Assembly: GCF_001579945.1 (NCBI RefSeq)
Contig: NZ_CP011971.1
Span: 1,266,001 to 1,330,000, forward strand
Direction of reading: 5' to 3'
DNA length: 64,000 nt
Source: Steroidobacter denitrificans
Lineage (GTDB): Bacteria; Pseudomonadota; Gammaproteobacteria; Steroidobacterales; Steroidobacteraceae
The notes under the pieces are model-generated. The model saw only the letters and a program-made list of their open reading frames with translations, made no database searches and had not been told where the DNA came from. Shown here piece after piece: positions 9,165 through 18,966 of the stretch; within the stretch, counting starts at the first letter, position 1; the number at the start of each line of letters is the position of its first letter. The position numbers were made by a program, and so were the translations under genes.

Positions 9165-9569
9165 ATGTCGGGTTATTCGCGGGTTTCCAGCGTTGCGGCC
9201 TACCAGAGCGCCGCCGCGCATGGCGGCGTCGCCGCGGCGGACCCGCATGGCCTGATCGTCATGCTCATGGACGGAGCGCTGGAGCGTATCCGCGCGGCGC
9301 GCGGCTGCATCGATCGCGGCGACACCGCCGAGAAGGCGCGCCTGCTGCATCGTTGCGTGTCCATCATCGCGGAATTGCGCGGCAGCCTGGACATGAATGC
9401 CGGCGGACAGATATCCGGGAATCTCAGCGAACTATACGATTACATGAATCGGCGCCTGCTGGTGGCGAGCAGTGAGAATCTGAGCGAGCCGCTGGAGGAG
9501 GTCAGCGCCTTGTTGAACGAGATCCGTGCGGCCTGGGTGGCGATTCCCGCCGGGATCCGCCATCGCTGA
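9165..9569 (+). CDS. fliS: FliS, flagellin export chaperone
   Basis: FliS binds the C-terminal helix of flagellin in the cytoplasm and keeps it unfolded for export. The 134-residue product has the four-helix FliS pattern: DPHGLIVMLMDGALERIRAA (helix 1-2), then the IIAELRGSLDMNAGGQISGNLSELYDYMNRRLL core. The ATG at 9165 is chosen because GTGGAG lies six bases upstream and MSGYSRVSS is a typical start; an upstream in-frame ATG at 9147 lacks a good site. It sits between fliD and a fliT-like gene, as expected. Confidence 0.93.
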   Translation: MSGYSRVSSVAAYQSAAAHGGVAAADPHGLIVMLMDGALERIRAARGCIDRGDTAEKARLLHRCVSIIAELRGSLDMNAGGQISGNLSELYDYMNRRLLVASSENLSEPLEEVSALLNEIRAAWVAIPAGIRHR

Positions 9570-9579
9570 GGGCCCAGCC

Positions 9580-9825
9580 ATGAGTTCCATCGCCGATCCC
9601 GTCCTGGCCGCCACCTGCAAGCTGGTTCACCAGGCCCTGCATGGCCAGTGGCAGGAGGTTCCCCGTACGCTCCAGGAGCGGCGTGTGCTGCTCCAGGATG
9701 CGACGGCACAGGCGCTGCCCCAGGATCGCGCCTGGCTCGATGCCTTGAAACAAGCCATGGCGGAGTCGGATGCCGCCGTCGCGCAGATGTCCCCCGGCGT
9801 GAAGACCTCATGTACGAAGGATTAG
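9580..9825 (+). CDS. Small FliT-like protein downstream of fliS (81 aa)
   Basis: The product is 81 residues and mostly helical (VLAATCKLVHQALHGQWQEVPRTLQERRVLL). It starts 10 bp after fliS and ends 16 bp inside the next gene, so it is probably translationally coupled. Its position after fliDS and its size fit FliT-type chaperones for FliD, but sequence similarity cannot be judged by eye. It lacks a signal peptide. The ATG at 9580 is preferred over the GC-rich upstream extension. Confidence 0.6.
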   Translation: MSSIADPVLAATCKLVHQALHGQWQEVPRTLQERRVLLQDATAQALPQDRAWLDALKQAMAESDAAVAQMSPGVKTSCTKD

Positions 9826-10373
9826 ATACCGTCGTTCTGTATGAGGAACTGGCGTACGAGGATGTCCTGCCCGTGGCATGGATGCCCCTGAGGCAGGAGT
9901 TCGATCCGGTTACCCTGGGCAGCCATGCGGATCGCAATCTGCGGGTGCTGCAGGCGCTCTCGGCGCTGGATGAACATGGCACGATCGAAAAGCCGGACGA
10001 CAACAGCCCCAATGCCGCCGATCTGCTGCGCCTGGAACTGAAGCTGAATCTGCTGCTCGATATGGTGGGCGCGCTGCTGGTCAACAGCCAGTCCAGGCCG
10101 CAGGCCTCGCCGATCCGTTTCAATGCGCTGGGCGCCATATGGCATGCCGCCGCGCCCTTGCCGCAACCCGGCCAGCACGGGATCCTGGAGATCCATGTCC
10201 GCGACTGCATCGCCGAGCCGCTGCGTCTGCCGGGGCGCATCACGGCCGTCGCCGCCGACGGCCGCGTCAAGGTGCGGTTCATTCCTCCCGGCGAGCACAT
10301 CGCCGACCTGATGGAGAAGCTGGCCTTCCGCAAGCATCGCCGGCAGGTGGCCGGCGCCCGGCAAAGGACCTGA
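9810..10373 (+). CDS. PilZ-like protein of the flagellar cluster (187 aa)
   Basis: The product begins MYEGLDTVVLYEELAYEDVLPVAW and has a central helical stretch (LLRLELKLNLLLDMVGALLV) followed by a beta-rich C-terminal half (about 95-170). This layout is seen in PilZ-type proteins beside fliS in Xanthomonas- and Pseudomonas-type clusters. The canonical c-di-GMP motifs (RxxxR and (D/N)xSxxG) are not obvious, so it may be a non-binding member. The start overlaps the preceding gene by 16 bp and lacks a strong Shine-Dalgarno, suggesting coupling. It is the last gene before the hipBA insertion. Confidence 0.6.
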   Translation: MYEGLDTVVLYEELAYEDVLPVAWMPLRQEFDPVTLGSHADRNLRVLQALSALDEHGTIEKPDDNSPNAADLLRLELKLNLLLDMVGALLVNSQSRPQASPIRFNALGAIWHAAAPLPQPGQHGILEIHVRDCIAEPLRLPGRITAVAADGRVKVRFIPPGEHIADLMEKLAFRKHRRQVAGARQRT

Positions 10374-10495
10374 GCCGGCAGCGGACACCGCGCCGGATGC
10401 ATGCCAGCCACGGTATGCCCGGGGCAGCTTGACCTGGATCCGCGAACGCGAGAGTCGCCGCATGCTGTCTGAGCACCTGGTCCGATTCGTCTGTT

Positions 10496-11788
10496 TCACG
10501 AAGCCAGTTTTGAGAGCCTCGGCACCATCTCCCGGATCACGATATACCGAATCGTGCGGGCAACCCTGAGCTGACCGGCGCGCGTTTCTGCAGGCACCTC
10601 TCGTCGCTCGAATTCCTGGATGAGTTCATCTGCAGCCCGTTCCATTCTTGGTGCGAAGTGCTGGAGCAGACGCTTGATCGCTGTGCGATTCAGGCCCAGC
10701 GCTTCAGCGAAGGCGGTATAGTTCCCCACGCTCACCTGCGCGAATGTGGCTGCATCGCCAACTCGCGTGCTTAGCGGCGTATGCGGCCATTGCGGCGTGC
10801 TTCCAGGCGCAGTGCGATAGGATTCGGTTGATACAAGATCATAGAACGGGGCCAGGCTGATCCCGCTCGTGTCCATGTGGAATGACAGGTTTTTCAGGTG
10901 CGCATCTCCATTTCCCGCTAGCAGATTGAACAACACCCATGCTGCGAGGTCCTGACGCGCACGGGCGCGGTTTGTGCAATGTTCGATGAGGTTCGTGAAG
11001 GTCTCCACGGTCGCTTGTTGGTACTTGAACGTCCGATCCAGGCCCAGGAGCTGACACGCATCGACGATGTGCAGTCGGCGCGTATCTCCGTCGACGCGCT
11101 CGCGATCAAAGCGCTCGATCAGATACACCGGTTCGGGCACGTATCGCATATCCACATGCGGCACTCGTAAGCCGACTCGCCGGGCCAAACGCATCGTGAA
11201 GTATTCGTTTGCAACGGAGTTCGGCCAGTTCTCGCGATCGACGTGGTCGGGCTTCAACAGATGCGTCGAGGGTGTCTCACCCTGCGGAAAAAAGAGCCTG
11301 CCATCTACGATGCTGACGGCCATCTTGTGCTGGGCGCCGGCGAGACTCATGTGCTTCGGGGCACCCGCGGCGAGGCTTTGCTGCGGAAGTTTCCGGATAC
11401 GCTTGCTTAGTTCGGCATCGGTGAGTTCGACGTATCCGCCGGGGCCAGGCGACTCACCAGGCGCGCGCAAGGTGATCGCCCCGGCGGACTCTCTGCCGTA
11501 GTATGCAAGCAGGCCGAACGCATCGGCTGCCGGGATTTTCGCGTCAGCCGCCAACAGATCACGTGCCGCTTCTTCAGGTAGCAGGTTGTCGAAGAACCAT
11601 TGTACTGGCCGTGATGTGGCGCCATCGATGATGGTGCGCTGCGCCCGCGGAAGATGAGGTGAGAGATCGAATCCCTTTGCGATCCATTCCGGGTCGTAAT
11701 CGAATGCCCAGAGATCATTGTGCTCGCGCAGCCGACCGACGGGCTGATCGTTGATCGTGGCCACGAGCTGGCGTTCGGCAGCGTTCAT
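10496..11788 (-). CDS. hipA: HipA-family serine/threonine kinase toxin
   Basis: HipA kinases stall growth; E. coli HipA phosphorylates glutamyl-tRNA synthetase. The 430-residue product has the HipA N-terminal domain (about 1-110) and the kinase domain. Motifs visible are the Gly-rich loop SLAGAQHKM (148-156), the catalytic loop GNGDAHLKN (292-300) and the metal-binding YDLVST (316-321), so the kinase looks intact. The start codon overlaps the hipB stop as ATGA, indicating coupled translation. The pair is transcribed against the surrounding flagellar genes and its GC looks lower, consistent with acquisition. The substrate cannot be inferred. Confidence 0.93.
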   Translation of the reverse strand: MNAAERQLVATINDQPVGRLREHNDLWAFDYDPEWIAKGFDLSPHLPRAQRTIIDGATSRPVQWFFDNLLPEEAARDLLAADAKIPAADAFGLLAYYGRESAGAITLRAPGESPGPGGYVELTDAELSKRIRKLPQQSLAAGAPKHMSLAGAQHKMAVSIVDGRLFFPQGETPSTHLLKPDHVDRENWPNSVANEYFTMRLARRVGLRVPHVDMRYVPEPVYLIERFDRERVDGDTRRLHIVDACQLLGLDRTFKYQQATVETFTNLIEHCTNRARARQDLAAWVLFNLLAGNGDAHLKNLSFHMDTSGISLAPFYDLVSTESYRTAPGSTPQWPHTPLSTRVGDAATFAQVSVGNYTAFAEALGLNRTAIKRLLQHFAPRMERAADELIQEFERREVPAETRAGQLRVARTIRYIVIREMVPRLSKLAS

Positions 11789-12066
11789 CGAGGCCGCTCG
11801 GATGATGTCGGGTAACGCAGATAGCGGTTGAACCGCACACGATCCATGTCGTTCGGCAACTCGAGGCGTACTGTCACCCCGAGTTCGCGCAACACCTCGA
11901 GTACCTTGCCGAACTGCGCCGTCGGTTTGCCTTCTTCGAGGTCGCCCACGAAGGTGTGCGAAATCCGGCCGAGTTCGTCTTGGCGAAGCGACTGTGCCTT
12001 GCGTACGGCACGGAGGATCGCGCCGAGCTGCTTCGGATCGCGGATGGTAATGGTGTCGGGGGTCAT
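11785..12066 (-). CDS. hipB: HipB-like antitoxin, Xre-family DNA-binding repressor
   Basis: The 93-residue product has one helix-turn-helix domain (about 12-70: LGAILRAVRKAQSLRQDELGRISHTFVGDLEEGK). HipB proteins neutralise HipA and repress their own operon through palindromic operators; three candidate palindromes lie upstream (12113-12233). No Shine-Dalgarno precedes the start; instead the ATG is the last of four ATGs carried by 11-bp tandem repeats. The operon is hipB-hipA with a 4-bp overlap. Confidence 0.88.
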   Translation of the reverse strand: MTPDTITIRDPKQLGAILRAVRKAQSLRQDELGRISHTFVGDLEEGKPTAQFGKVLEVLRELGVTVRLELPNDMDRVRFNRYLRYPTSSERPR

Positions 12067-12107
12067 ATAGGGTTCATATAGGGGTCATATAGGGGTCATA
12101 TAGGGGT
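12064..12107 (-). repeat. Four 11-bp tandem repeats containing hipB start codon and chained mini-ORFs
   Basis: On the minus strand the unit ACCCCTATATG is repeated four times (one copy with one change), each ending in ATG. Each upstream ATG opens a four-codon ORF (Met-Thr-Pro-Ile or Met-Asn-Pro-Ile) whose TGA overlaps the next ATG. The last TGA overlaps the hipB start. The three mini-ORFs are 12085-12099, 12074-12088 and 12063-12077. Confidence 0.9.
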
Positions 12108-12112
12108 TTAAT

Positions 12113-12130
12113 AATAGTCGATCGGCTATT
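12113..12130. promoter_or_regulatory. hipBA operator-like palindrome 1
   Basis: AATAGTCGATCGGCTATT is a near-perfect palindrome centred on CGATCG. It abuts the predicted -10 element on the transcribed side, a natural position for repression. Confidence 0.65.
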
Positions 12131-12157
12131 TTATAATGTAGGTTAGGCTTATGACAA
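12130..12157 (-). promoter_or_regulatory. Predicted sigma-70 promoter of hipBA
   Basis: On the minus strand, -35 TTGTCA (12152-12157) and -10 TATAAA (12130-12135) are separated by 16 bases. It is flanked on both sides by related palindromes. Confidence 0.65.
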
Positions 12158-12160
12158 TAA

Positions 12161-12180
12161 AAATAGCCGATCCACTATTT
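12161..12180. promoter_or_regulatory. hipBA operator-like palindrome 2
   Basis: AAATAGCCGATCCACTATTT shares the TAGYCGATC...CTA core with the other two sites. It lies just upstream of the predicted -35. Confidence 0.65.
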
Positions 12181-12207
12181 AAAATTCAAATGTGCCGTCC
12201 ATCTAGT

Positions 12208-12233
12208 AAAATCTAGTCGATCGGCTAGATTTT
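12208..12233. promoter_or_regulatory. hipBA operator-like palindrome 3 (also terminator-like)
   Basis: The core TCTAGTCGATCGGCTAGA is extended by A-runs and T-runs on either side. It shares TAGTCGATCGGCTA with site 1. Because eight Ts follow on the plus strand, it could also act as an intrinsic terminator for plus-strand transcription. Confidence 0.6.
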
Positions 12234-12239
12234 TTTTGA

Positions 12240-12709
12240 TCAGGTAGGACGTCGAGGGACCCGAGTTCAGTAGCGCGGAGCGAGGCCGCCCGCCAGCTTC
12301 GATTCAGGGTGCGCCGGCGCGCGACTTCGACTCACCCCTGGTCTTTAATTCGATGCGATCGAAGCAGCTGGGAACTGCTAGTGAGCCGCTGAGACCCGGG
12401 TATCTCTCCACCCCTTCAGTCGCGACTTATGGGTTCGCTAGTTGCAACTTGTGCGTTCCCACACAAGGCGTTTGCACCTTGTGGCAGCGCGTCACATTTT
12501 TTTTGTGACCACGGCACATGTAACTGCTTCACGTTATACGGCGCCGTTGGCCGGCTTTCGTTCCCCGGAGTGCCAAATTTCTGGCACTGGGTCACGTGCC
12601 GGGGACATTCAGGGATTTCCTGAAGGGTTTTACTTGTGCCGGCGTGCCACACGCACAGAATCCCTCTACGACATAACACCGGCCGGCAGCCGGAGACGGG
12701 ACAGGGATT
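12240..12709 (+). other. fleQ upstream region (470 bp, no convincing gene)
   Basis: No coding sequence is supported. It contains two inverted repeats: GTCACA, seven Ts, TGTGAC (12491-12509), and AGTGCCA, six bases, TGGCACT (12569-12588). They may be operator sites or parts of a repeat element controlling fleQ. A TGGCAC motif here lacks correctly spaced -12 bases for sigma-54. I could not identify a clear sigma-70 promoter. Confidence 0.55.
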
Positions 12710-14338
<1,629 letters not shown>

Positions 14339-14489
14339 CGCGCCAGGCGCGCGGGCGGCCACCGCTTGCCGCCCGGCAGCCTGGATTGGATCCGCATCAC
14401 GTTCATGTGCCGTTTTCCGACCGCCGATCCGTGACGAGCCGCACAGGATCGGCATGCCCAGGATCGGCCTCTGCCGTCGGCGGGGCGGA

Positions 14490-14505
14490 TGGAACGGAAC
14501 TTGCT
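14490..14505 (+). promoter_or_regulatory. Sigma-54 promoter of the fleR-like gene
   Basis: TGGAACG, four bases, TTGCT: one mismatch to TGGCACG-N4-TTGC with exact -24/-12 spacing. It ends 47 bases before the ATG. FleQ, encoded just upstream, is the likely activator. Confidence 0.75.
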
Positions 14506-14552
14506 CCACTTCGGCCATAAGCAGTTTTCAGTGATGTATTTCCAGTGACGCA

Positions 14553-15752
14553 ATGATGGCCCATAACGCGAATCATCTGACGATCGTTGCCGATGCAGAC
14601 GCTGCCGCTGCGGGCGCGCCGCCTGCCGACGCCGACACCGACATGATCGCGTTCGCCGAGGTTTCGCGCCGCCTGGCGGATCTGGCGCGCAGGGTGGCCG
14701 CGAGCGACTGCACCGTGCTGGTGGCCGGTGAATCGGGCACGGGCAAGGAAGTCCTGGCACGCTTCATTCACCGTAATTCCTCGCGGGCCTCACGATCGTT
14801 CGTGGGCGTGAACTGCGCCGCCATCCCCGAGAACATGCTGGAGGCGATCCTGTTCGGCTATGAGCGTGGCGCGTTCACGGGCGCGCATGCCGGACACCCG
14901 GGCAAGTTCGAGCAGGCACAAGGCGGCACCTTGCTGCTGGATGAGGTGACCGAAATGCCGCTGGGCCTGCAGGCCAAGCTGCTGCGGGTGTTGCAGGAGC
15001 GGGAAGTGGAACGCCTCGGCGCCAGGATGCCGGTGGCGCTCGATGTGCGCGTGCTGGCGACCACGAATCGCAATCTGCATGCCGAAGTGGCGGCGGGGCG
15101 CTTTCGCGAGGATCTGTACTATCGTCTCAATGTGTTTCCCCTGACGACTGCGCCGCTGCGCGAGCGCCGCGACGATGTGCTGCCGCTGGCGATGAAGCTG
15201 CTGACCGCGCGCTGCCGGCCAGGCAAGCGGATTCCGGCGCTGAGTGCCGATGCCGCCCACAAGCTGTTGACTTATTCATGGCCCGGCAATGTGCGCGAGT
15301 TGGATAATGTGATGCAGCGGGCGTTGATCCTCGCCGAAGGTACACTGATCGAGGCCGAACATGTGCATCTGGAAGCACCTCCGGGCGGCGCTGGACAGTG
15401 GCCGCGATCTTCGCTTGTGAATGCCTCCGTTGTGCCCGCCGAAAATCCGGCCGTGGACATTGCTGCGACAGCACCCCGGGACAGGCTCCCGGAGAGAGCC
15501 GTGAACGCCACCCCCGGCACGCCCATGGACTTGTCGAGTTCGCTCTCCGGCGCCGAGCGTGAACTGATTCTGGATGCGCTGCGTATCGACAATGGCAATC
15601 GGCAGGCCGCCGCGAAGCGCCTCGGAATCAGCCCGCGCACTCTGCGCTACAAGCTGGCCAGATTACGTGAATCGGGCGTCGAAATCCGCAGCGCCGCCCA
15701 AGTTTCCAACATCCGCAGCGGTCTGGGTGCCGCCGCAACGCTGCCGAGGTAG
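14553..15752 (+). CDS. Sigma-54-dependent activator, FleR/FlrC-like but lacking a receiver domain
   Basis: FleR/FlrC is normally a response regulator acting after FleQ on hook-basal body genes. This 399-residue protein has the AAA+ domain (about 35-265, Walker A GESGTGKE about 58-65, GAFTGA about 106-111, GNVREL) and a Fis-type HTH (about 350-376, [21 protein letters not shown]). Only about 32 Ala/Asp-rich residues precede the AAA+ domain, so there is no receiver, and no FleS/FlrB kinase gene is nearby. It may be constitutively active or controlled by level. Two ATGs are adjacent (14553, 14556). fliE follows 6 bp downstream. Confidence 0.85.
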   Translation: MMAHNANHLTIVADADAAAAGAPPADADTDMIAFAEVSRRLADLARRVAASDCTVLVAGESGTGKEVLARFIHRNSSRASRSFVGVNCAAIPENMLEAILFGYERGAFTGAHAGHPGKFEQAQGGTLLLDEVTEMPLGLQAKLLRVLQEREVERLGARMPVALDVRVLATTNRNLHAEVAAGRFREDLYYRLNVFPLTTAPLRERRDDVLPLAMKLLTARCRPGKRIPALSADAAHKLLTYSWPGNVRELDNVMQRALILAEGTLIEAEHVHLEAPPGGAGQWPRSSLVNASVVPAENPAVDIAATAPRDRLPERAVNATPGTPMDLSSSLSGAERELILDALRIDNGNRQAAAKRLGISPRTLRYKLARLRESGVEIRSAAQVSNIRSGLGAAATLPR

Positions 15753-15758
15753 CCGGCA

Positions 15759-16118
15759 ATGTCATCGATGCAAATAGATGCCGTGCTTGCGCAGATTCGC
15801 GCCATGCAATCACAGATCCGCTCGCCGCTGCCCAACGAGACGGCTCATGCCGCCGCTGTGGCGGGCATGCCGGCCGCCGGCGCCGCGCCGGCGCCGGGCA
15901 GCTTCGCGAGCCTGATACGCGACGGACTGGGACAGGTCAACCAGACGCAGCAGCGCGCCGCGACGCTGGCGACCCAGTTCGAACAGGGCGTGCCCGGCGT
16001 CGAGCTGCCGCAGGTCATGCTGGAAATGCAGAAGGCCAGCGTTTCCTTTCGCGCGGTGACCGAAGTGCGCAATCGCTTCGTCAGCGCCTACCAGGAAATC
16101 ATGAATATGCCGCTATGA
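15759..16118 (+). CDS. fliE: FliE, MS ring-rod junction protein
   Basis: FliE links the MS ring to the rod and is needed for export-gate assembly. The 119-residue product has the typical conserved C-terminal half (SFASLIRDGLGQVNQTQQRAATLATQFEQGVPGVELPQVMLEMQKASVSFRAVTEVRNRFVSAYQEIMNMPL region). It starts 6 bp after the fleR-like gene. No sigma-54 promoter is visible in the preceding coding DNA, so it is probably cotranscribed with that gene. A small CGGCC-GAAA-GGCCG hairpin follows at 16127-16140. Confidence 0.93.
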   Translation: MSSMQIDAVLAQIRAMQSQIRSPLPNETAHAAAVAGMPAAGAAPAPGSFASLIRDGLGQVNQTQQRAATLATQFEQGVPGVELPQVMLEMQKASVSFRAVTEVRNRFVSAYQEIMNMPL

Positions 16119-16304
16119 CCGCCCCACGGCCGAAAGGCCGCTCGCCGGTGGCCCGATCCTGGAGCAGTATTTACAGTGATGAAATCCGATGACTTCGTTC
16201 CTGATCCAAGATGACTCGATCTGACACAAGATGATCCGACATGACCCGCAACCTGGTGCGCACGAAGCCATGAACGCCTTGCAGACCTTTTCCCGGAGCC
16301 GGAT

Positions 16305-17951
16305 ATGAGTGCCGAGGCAGCCGCGCTGCGGCGCCCTTTCCTGATTCCGCCGAATCTCAAGCCGCTGCTGCTGCTGCTGGGCATTGCCGCCGCCGCGGCG
16401 GCGGGCGTCGGTGTCGTATTATGGTCCCAGGAACCCAACTACAGCCTGCTGTTCGGCAAGCTCAGTCCCCAGGACGCGGCGCAGATCGCGCAGGCCCTGG
16501 AAAGCAACGGCGTGCCCTACAAGCTGGATTCCGTCACCGGAGCGATCACCGTGCCCTCGCAGCAGGTGCACGATGCCCGCTTGAAGCTCGCCGGACAGGG
16601 TTTGCCGGAGAACGACGGCGGCTTCGCCGTGCTGTCCAAGAATTCCGGTCTGGGCGTCAGCCAGTTCATGGAAGGCGCCCGCTATCAGCATGCACTGGAA
16701 ATGGAATTGGCGCGCACCATCGCCAACCTGCAGGCGATCGAAGCGGCGCGGGTGCATCTGGCGATGCCGCGCCAGTCGGCCTTCATCCGCGACCGGCGCT
16801 CGCCGAGCGCCTCCGTATTCCTGCAAATGAAGCCCGGCAGGCGCCTGGAACCCCAGCAGGTGACGGCGATCGTGAATCTGGTCGCCTCCAGTATTCCGGA
16901 ACTCGATGCACGGCAGGTCACGGTCGTCGATCAGCAGGGCCGGCTGTTGTCCTCGCCGGGCGGCGATGACGAACTGGCGGCGCGTGACAAGCAGTTGGAG
17001 CTGGCGCGATCGCTGGAGGAGCGCTACACCCAGCGTGTCGAGCAATTGCTGGCGCCGCTGGTCGGCCCCGGGCGCGTGCGCGCTCAAGTCGTGGCCGATG
17101 TGGAATTGTCCACGACCGAGGAAGCACGCGAGCAATATCGGCCGGACAGTCAGATCGTGCGCAGCGAACAATCGGCCGAGGAGACCAGCCGCAACGGCAC
17201 CGGCCCGCAAGGCGTGCCCGGCGCGCTCACCAATCAGCCGCCCGTCGCGGGTACGGCGCTGGCGCCGGGTGTGAGCGACATCGCGGTGTCCGGCGCCGCC
17301 GGCCAGGGGCAGGCGGAGACCGCGGTACCCGTGCCGCCCGATAATGTGTCCCGGCAATCCACCCGCAATTACGAAATCGATCGCACGGTCGCCTATACCC
17401 GCCAGCCCGCGGGTCGGCTGAAGCGTCTGAGCGTCGCGGTGCTGGTGGACAACCAGCGCACGGTGGCCGCGGATGGCAGCATCAACGAGACGGCCTTGTC
17501 CAGTGAGCAGTTGAACAACATGACGCGCCTGGTGAAGGACGCCGTAGGTTTCGACGAAGCCCGCGGCGACAGCGTGAATATCGTCAACGCCGCGTTCCGG
17601 GGCGAACCTGAAATGCAGCCGATCGAGATCGAGCCGGTGCCGCTGTGGGAACGTCCCTTGATTCGCGATATTGCGAAGCTCCTGGCAGGTCTGCTCGTGC
17701 TGCTCGTGCTGGTGCTCGCCGTCCTGCGCCCGCTGGTGCGCGGCTTGCTGGATCCGCCGCGTGCTCCCCAGGCGTCTGCGCCGCTGCCCGCGCCCACCGA
17801 CGCAGGCGCGCCGGCGCAAGGAGCGCAAGGCGAATTGGTCGACAGGTCGATCGGTTACGAGGAACGGATCGAGCAGGCGAGGGCGCTGGTCAACCAGGAT
17901 CCCGCCCGCGTTGCACAGGTCGTCAAGACATGGGTCGGAAAAGATGAATAG
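16305..17951 (+). CDS. fliF: FliF, MS-ring protein
   Basis: FliF forms the inner-membrane MS ring, the base on which the flagellum is built. The 548-residue product has an N-terminal membrane helix (about 17-38), YscJ-like ring-building domains (SLLFGKLSPQDAAQIAQALESNGVPYKL...), a Gly/Ala-rich variable loop, a second membrane helix (about 455-475, LLAGLLVLLVLVLAVLRPLV) and the FliG-binding C-terminus. Length is typical. The 186-bp gap after fliE carries no clear promoter. The end overlaps fliG by 8 bp. Confidence 0.96.
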   Translation: MSAEAAALRRPFLIPPNLKPLLLLLGIAAAAAAGVGVVLWSQEPNYSLLFGKLSPQDAAQIAQALESNGVPYKLDSVTGAITVPSQQVHDARLKLAGQGLPENDGGFAVLSKNSGLGVSQFMEGARYQHALEMELARTIANLQAIEAARVHLAMPRQSAFIRDRRSPSASVFLQMKPGRRLEPQQVTAIVNLVASSIPELDARQVTVVDQQGRLLSSPGGDDELAARDKQLELARSLEERYTQRVEQLLAPLVGPGRVRAQVVADVELSTTEEAREQYRPDSQIVRSEQSAEETSRNGTGPQGVPGALTNQPPVAGTALAPGVSDIAVSGAAGQGQAETAVPVPPDNVSRQSTRNYEIDRTVAYTRQPAGRLKRLSVAVLVDNQRTVAADGSINETALSSEQLNNMTRLVKDAVGFDEARGDSVNIVNAAFRGEPEMQPIEIEPVPLWERPLIRDIAKLLAGLLVLLVLVLAVLRPLVRGLLDPPRAPQASAPLPAPTDAGAPAQGAQGELVDRSIGYEERIEQARALVNQDPARVAQVVKTWVGKDE

Positions 17952-18966
17952 GATGGACGAGCAGGAAGCGCTCAAGCGAAACGGCACCGAGCGGGCGGCG
18001 ATATTGTTGCTGACTCTGGGCGAGGCGGACGCCACCCAGGTGATGAAGCACATGGGCGCCAAGGACGTGCAGCGCATCGGCGCGGCCATGACGCAATTGC
18101 AGAATATTTCGCGCCGGGAGGTGACGCATATCCTGGAACAGTTCACCACCACGATCGAGGGGCAGACCTCGCTGGGTGTCGGCGTCGATGATTATTTACG
18201 CAAGGTGCTGATCGGCGCGCTGGGCGAGGACAAGGCCGGCGGCGTCATCGACCGTATCCTGTTCGGCCGCTCGAGCAAGGGATTGGAGGCCTTGAAATGG
18301 ATGGATGCCCGCGCCGTCGCCGAACTGGTGCGCCAGGAACATCCGCAGATCATCGCGATCGTGCTGGCTTACCTGGATTCCGATCAGTCCGCCGAAATCC
18401 TGGCGCAATTCCCCCAGTGGCTGCGCACCGACGTCATTATGCGCATCGCCACGCTCGACGGCATCCAGCCCACCGCGCTGCATGAACTGGACGAGGTGAT
18501 CGAGAAGCAGTTCGCCGGCAATACCGGCGCCCTGAAGAGCTCCATCATCGGCGGCGTGAAGACCGCGGCGAATATCCTGAATTTCATGGATTCCAGCCAG
18601 GAGGGCGAACTGGTCGAACAGATCAAGAAGGTCGATGAGCCGTTGGGTGCGAAGATTCAGGACCTGATGTTCGTGTTCGATGATCTGGCGAGCATCGATG
18701 ATCGCGGCATGCAGGAAATTCTACGCGCCATCCCGAGCGAACGTTTGCTGCTGGCAATCAAGGGTGCCGATGAGGAAGTGAAACAGAAAATCTTCAATAA
18801 CATGTCGCAGCGCGCCGCCGAGATGCTCAAGGATGATCTGGAGACGCGCGGACCCGTGCGCCTGTCCGAGGTGGAGGGTGCGCAGAAGGAGATCCTGGCC
18901 CTGGCGCGCAAGTTGGCGGAAGCCGGCACCATTCAGCTCGGCGGTAAAGGCGAGGCATTCGTATGA
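17944..18966 (+). CDS. fliG: FliG, rotor/switch protein
   Basis: FliG transmits torque between stator and rotor and binds FliF and FliM. The 340-residue product has the N-terminal FliF-binding domain (ERAAILLLTLGEADATQVMKHM), the EHPQxIAxVLAYL middle domain (about 120-140) and the C-terminal torque domain with charged residues (MFVFDDLASIDDRGMQEILR). The ATG at 17944 overlaps the end of fliF and matches the family N-terminus; the longer frame upstream is a shadow of fliF. Confidence 0.96.
   Translation: MNRMDEQEALKRNGTERAAILLLTLGEADATQVMKHMGAKDVQRIGAAMTQLQNISRREVTHILEQFTTTIEGQTSLGVGVDDYLRKVLIGALGEDKAGGVIDRILFGRSSKGLEALKWMDARAVAELVRQEHPQIIAIVLAYLDSDQSAEILAQFPQWLRTDVIMRIATLDGIQPTALHELDEVIEKQFAGNTGALKSSIIGGVKTAANILNFMDSSQEGELVEQIKKVDEPLGAKIQDLMFVFDDLASIDDRGMQEILRAIPSERLLLAIKGADEEVKQKIFNNMSQRAAEMLKDDLETRGPVRLSEVEGAQKEILALARKLAEAGTIQLGGKGEAFV

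Noticed and set aside
12503-12520. CRP/Vfr-like site TGTGA...CACA upstream of fleQ
   Set aside because: The half-sites are spaced by five rather than six bases and the second half is weak.
12582-12599. TGGCAC upstream of fleQ as a sigma-54 promoter
   Set aside because: The next GC doublet is three bases too far from the -24 GG; spacing is invariant in real sites.
12429-12623. 64-codon plus-strand ORF before fleQ
   Set aside because: It covers the inverted repeats, has no ribosome-binding site and no recognisable product.
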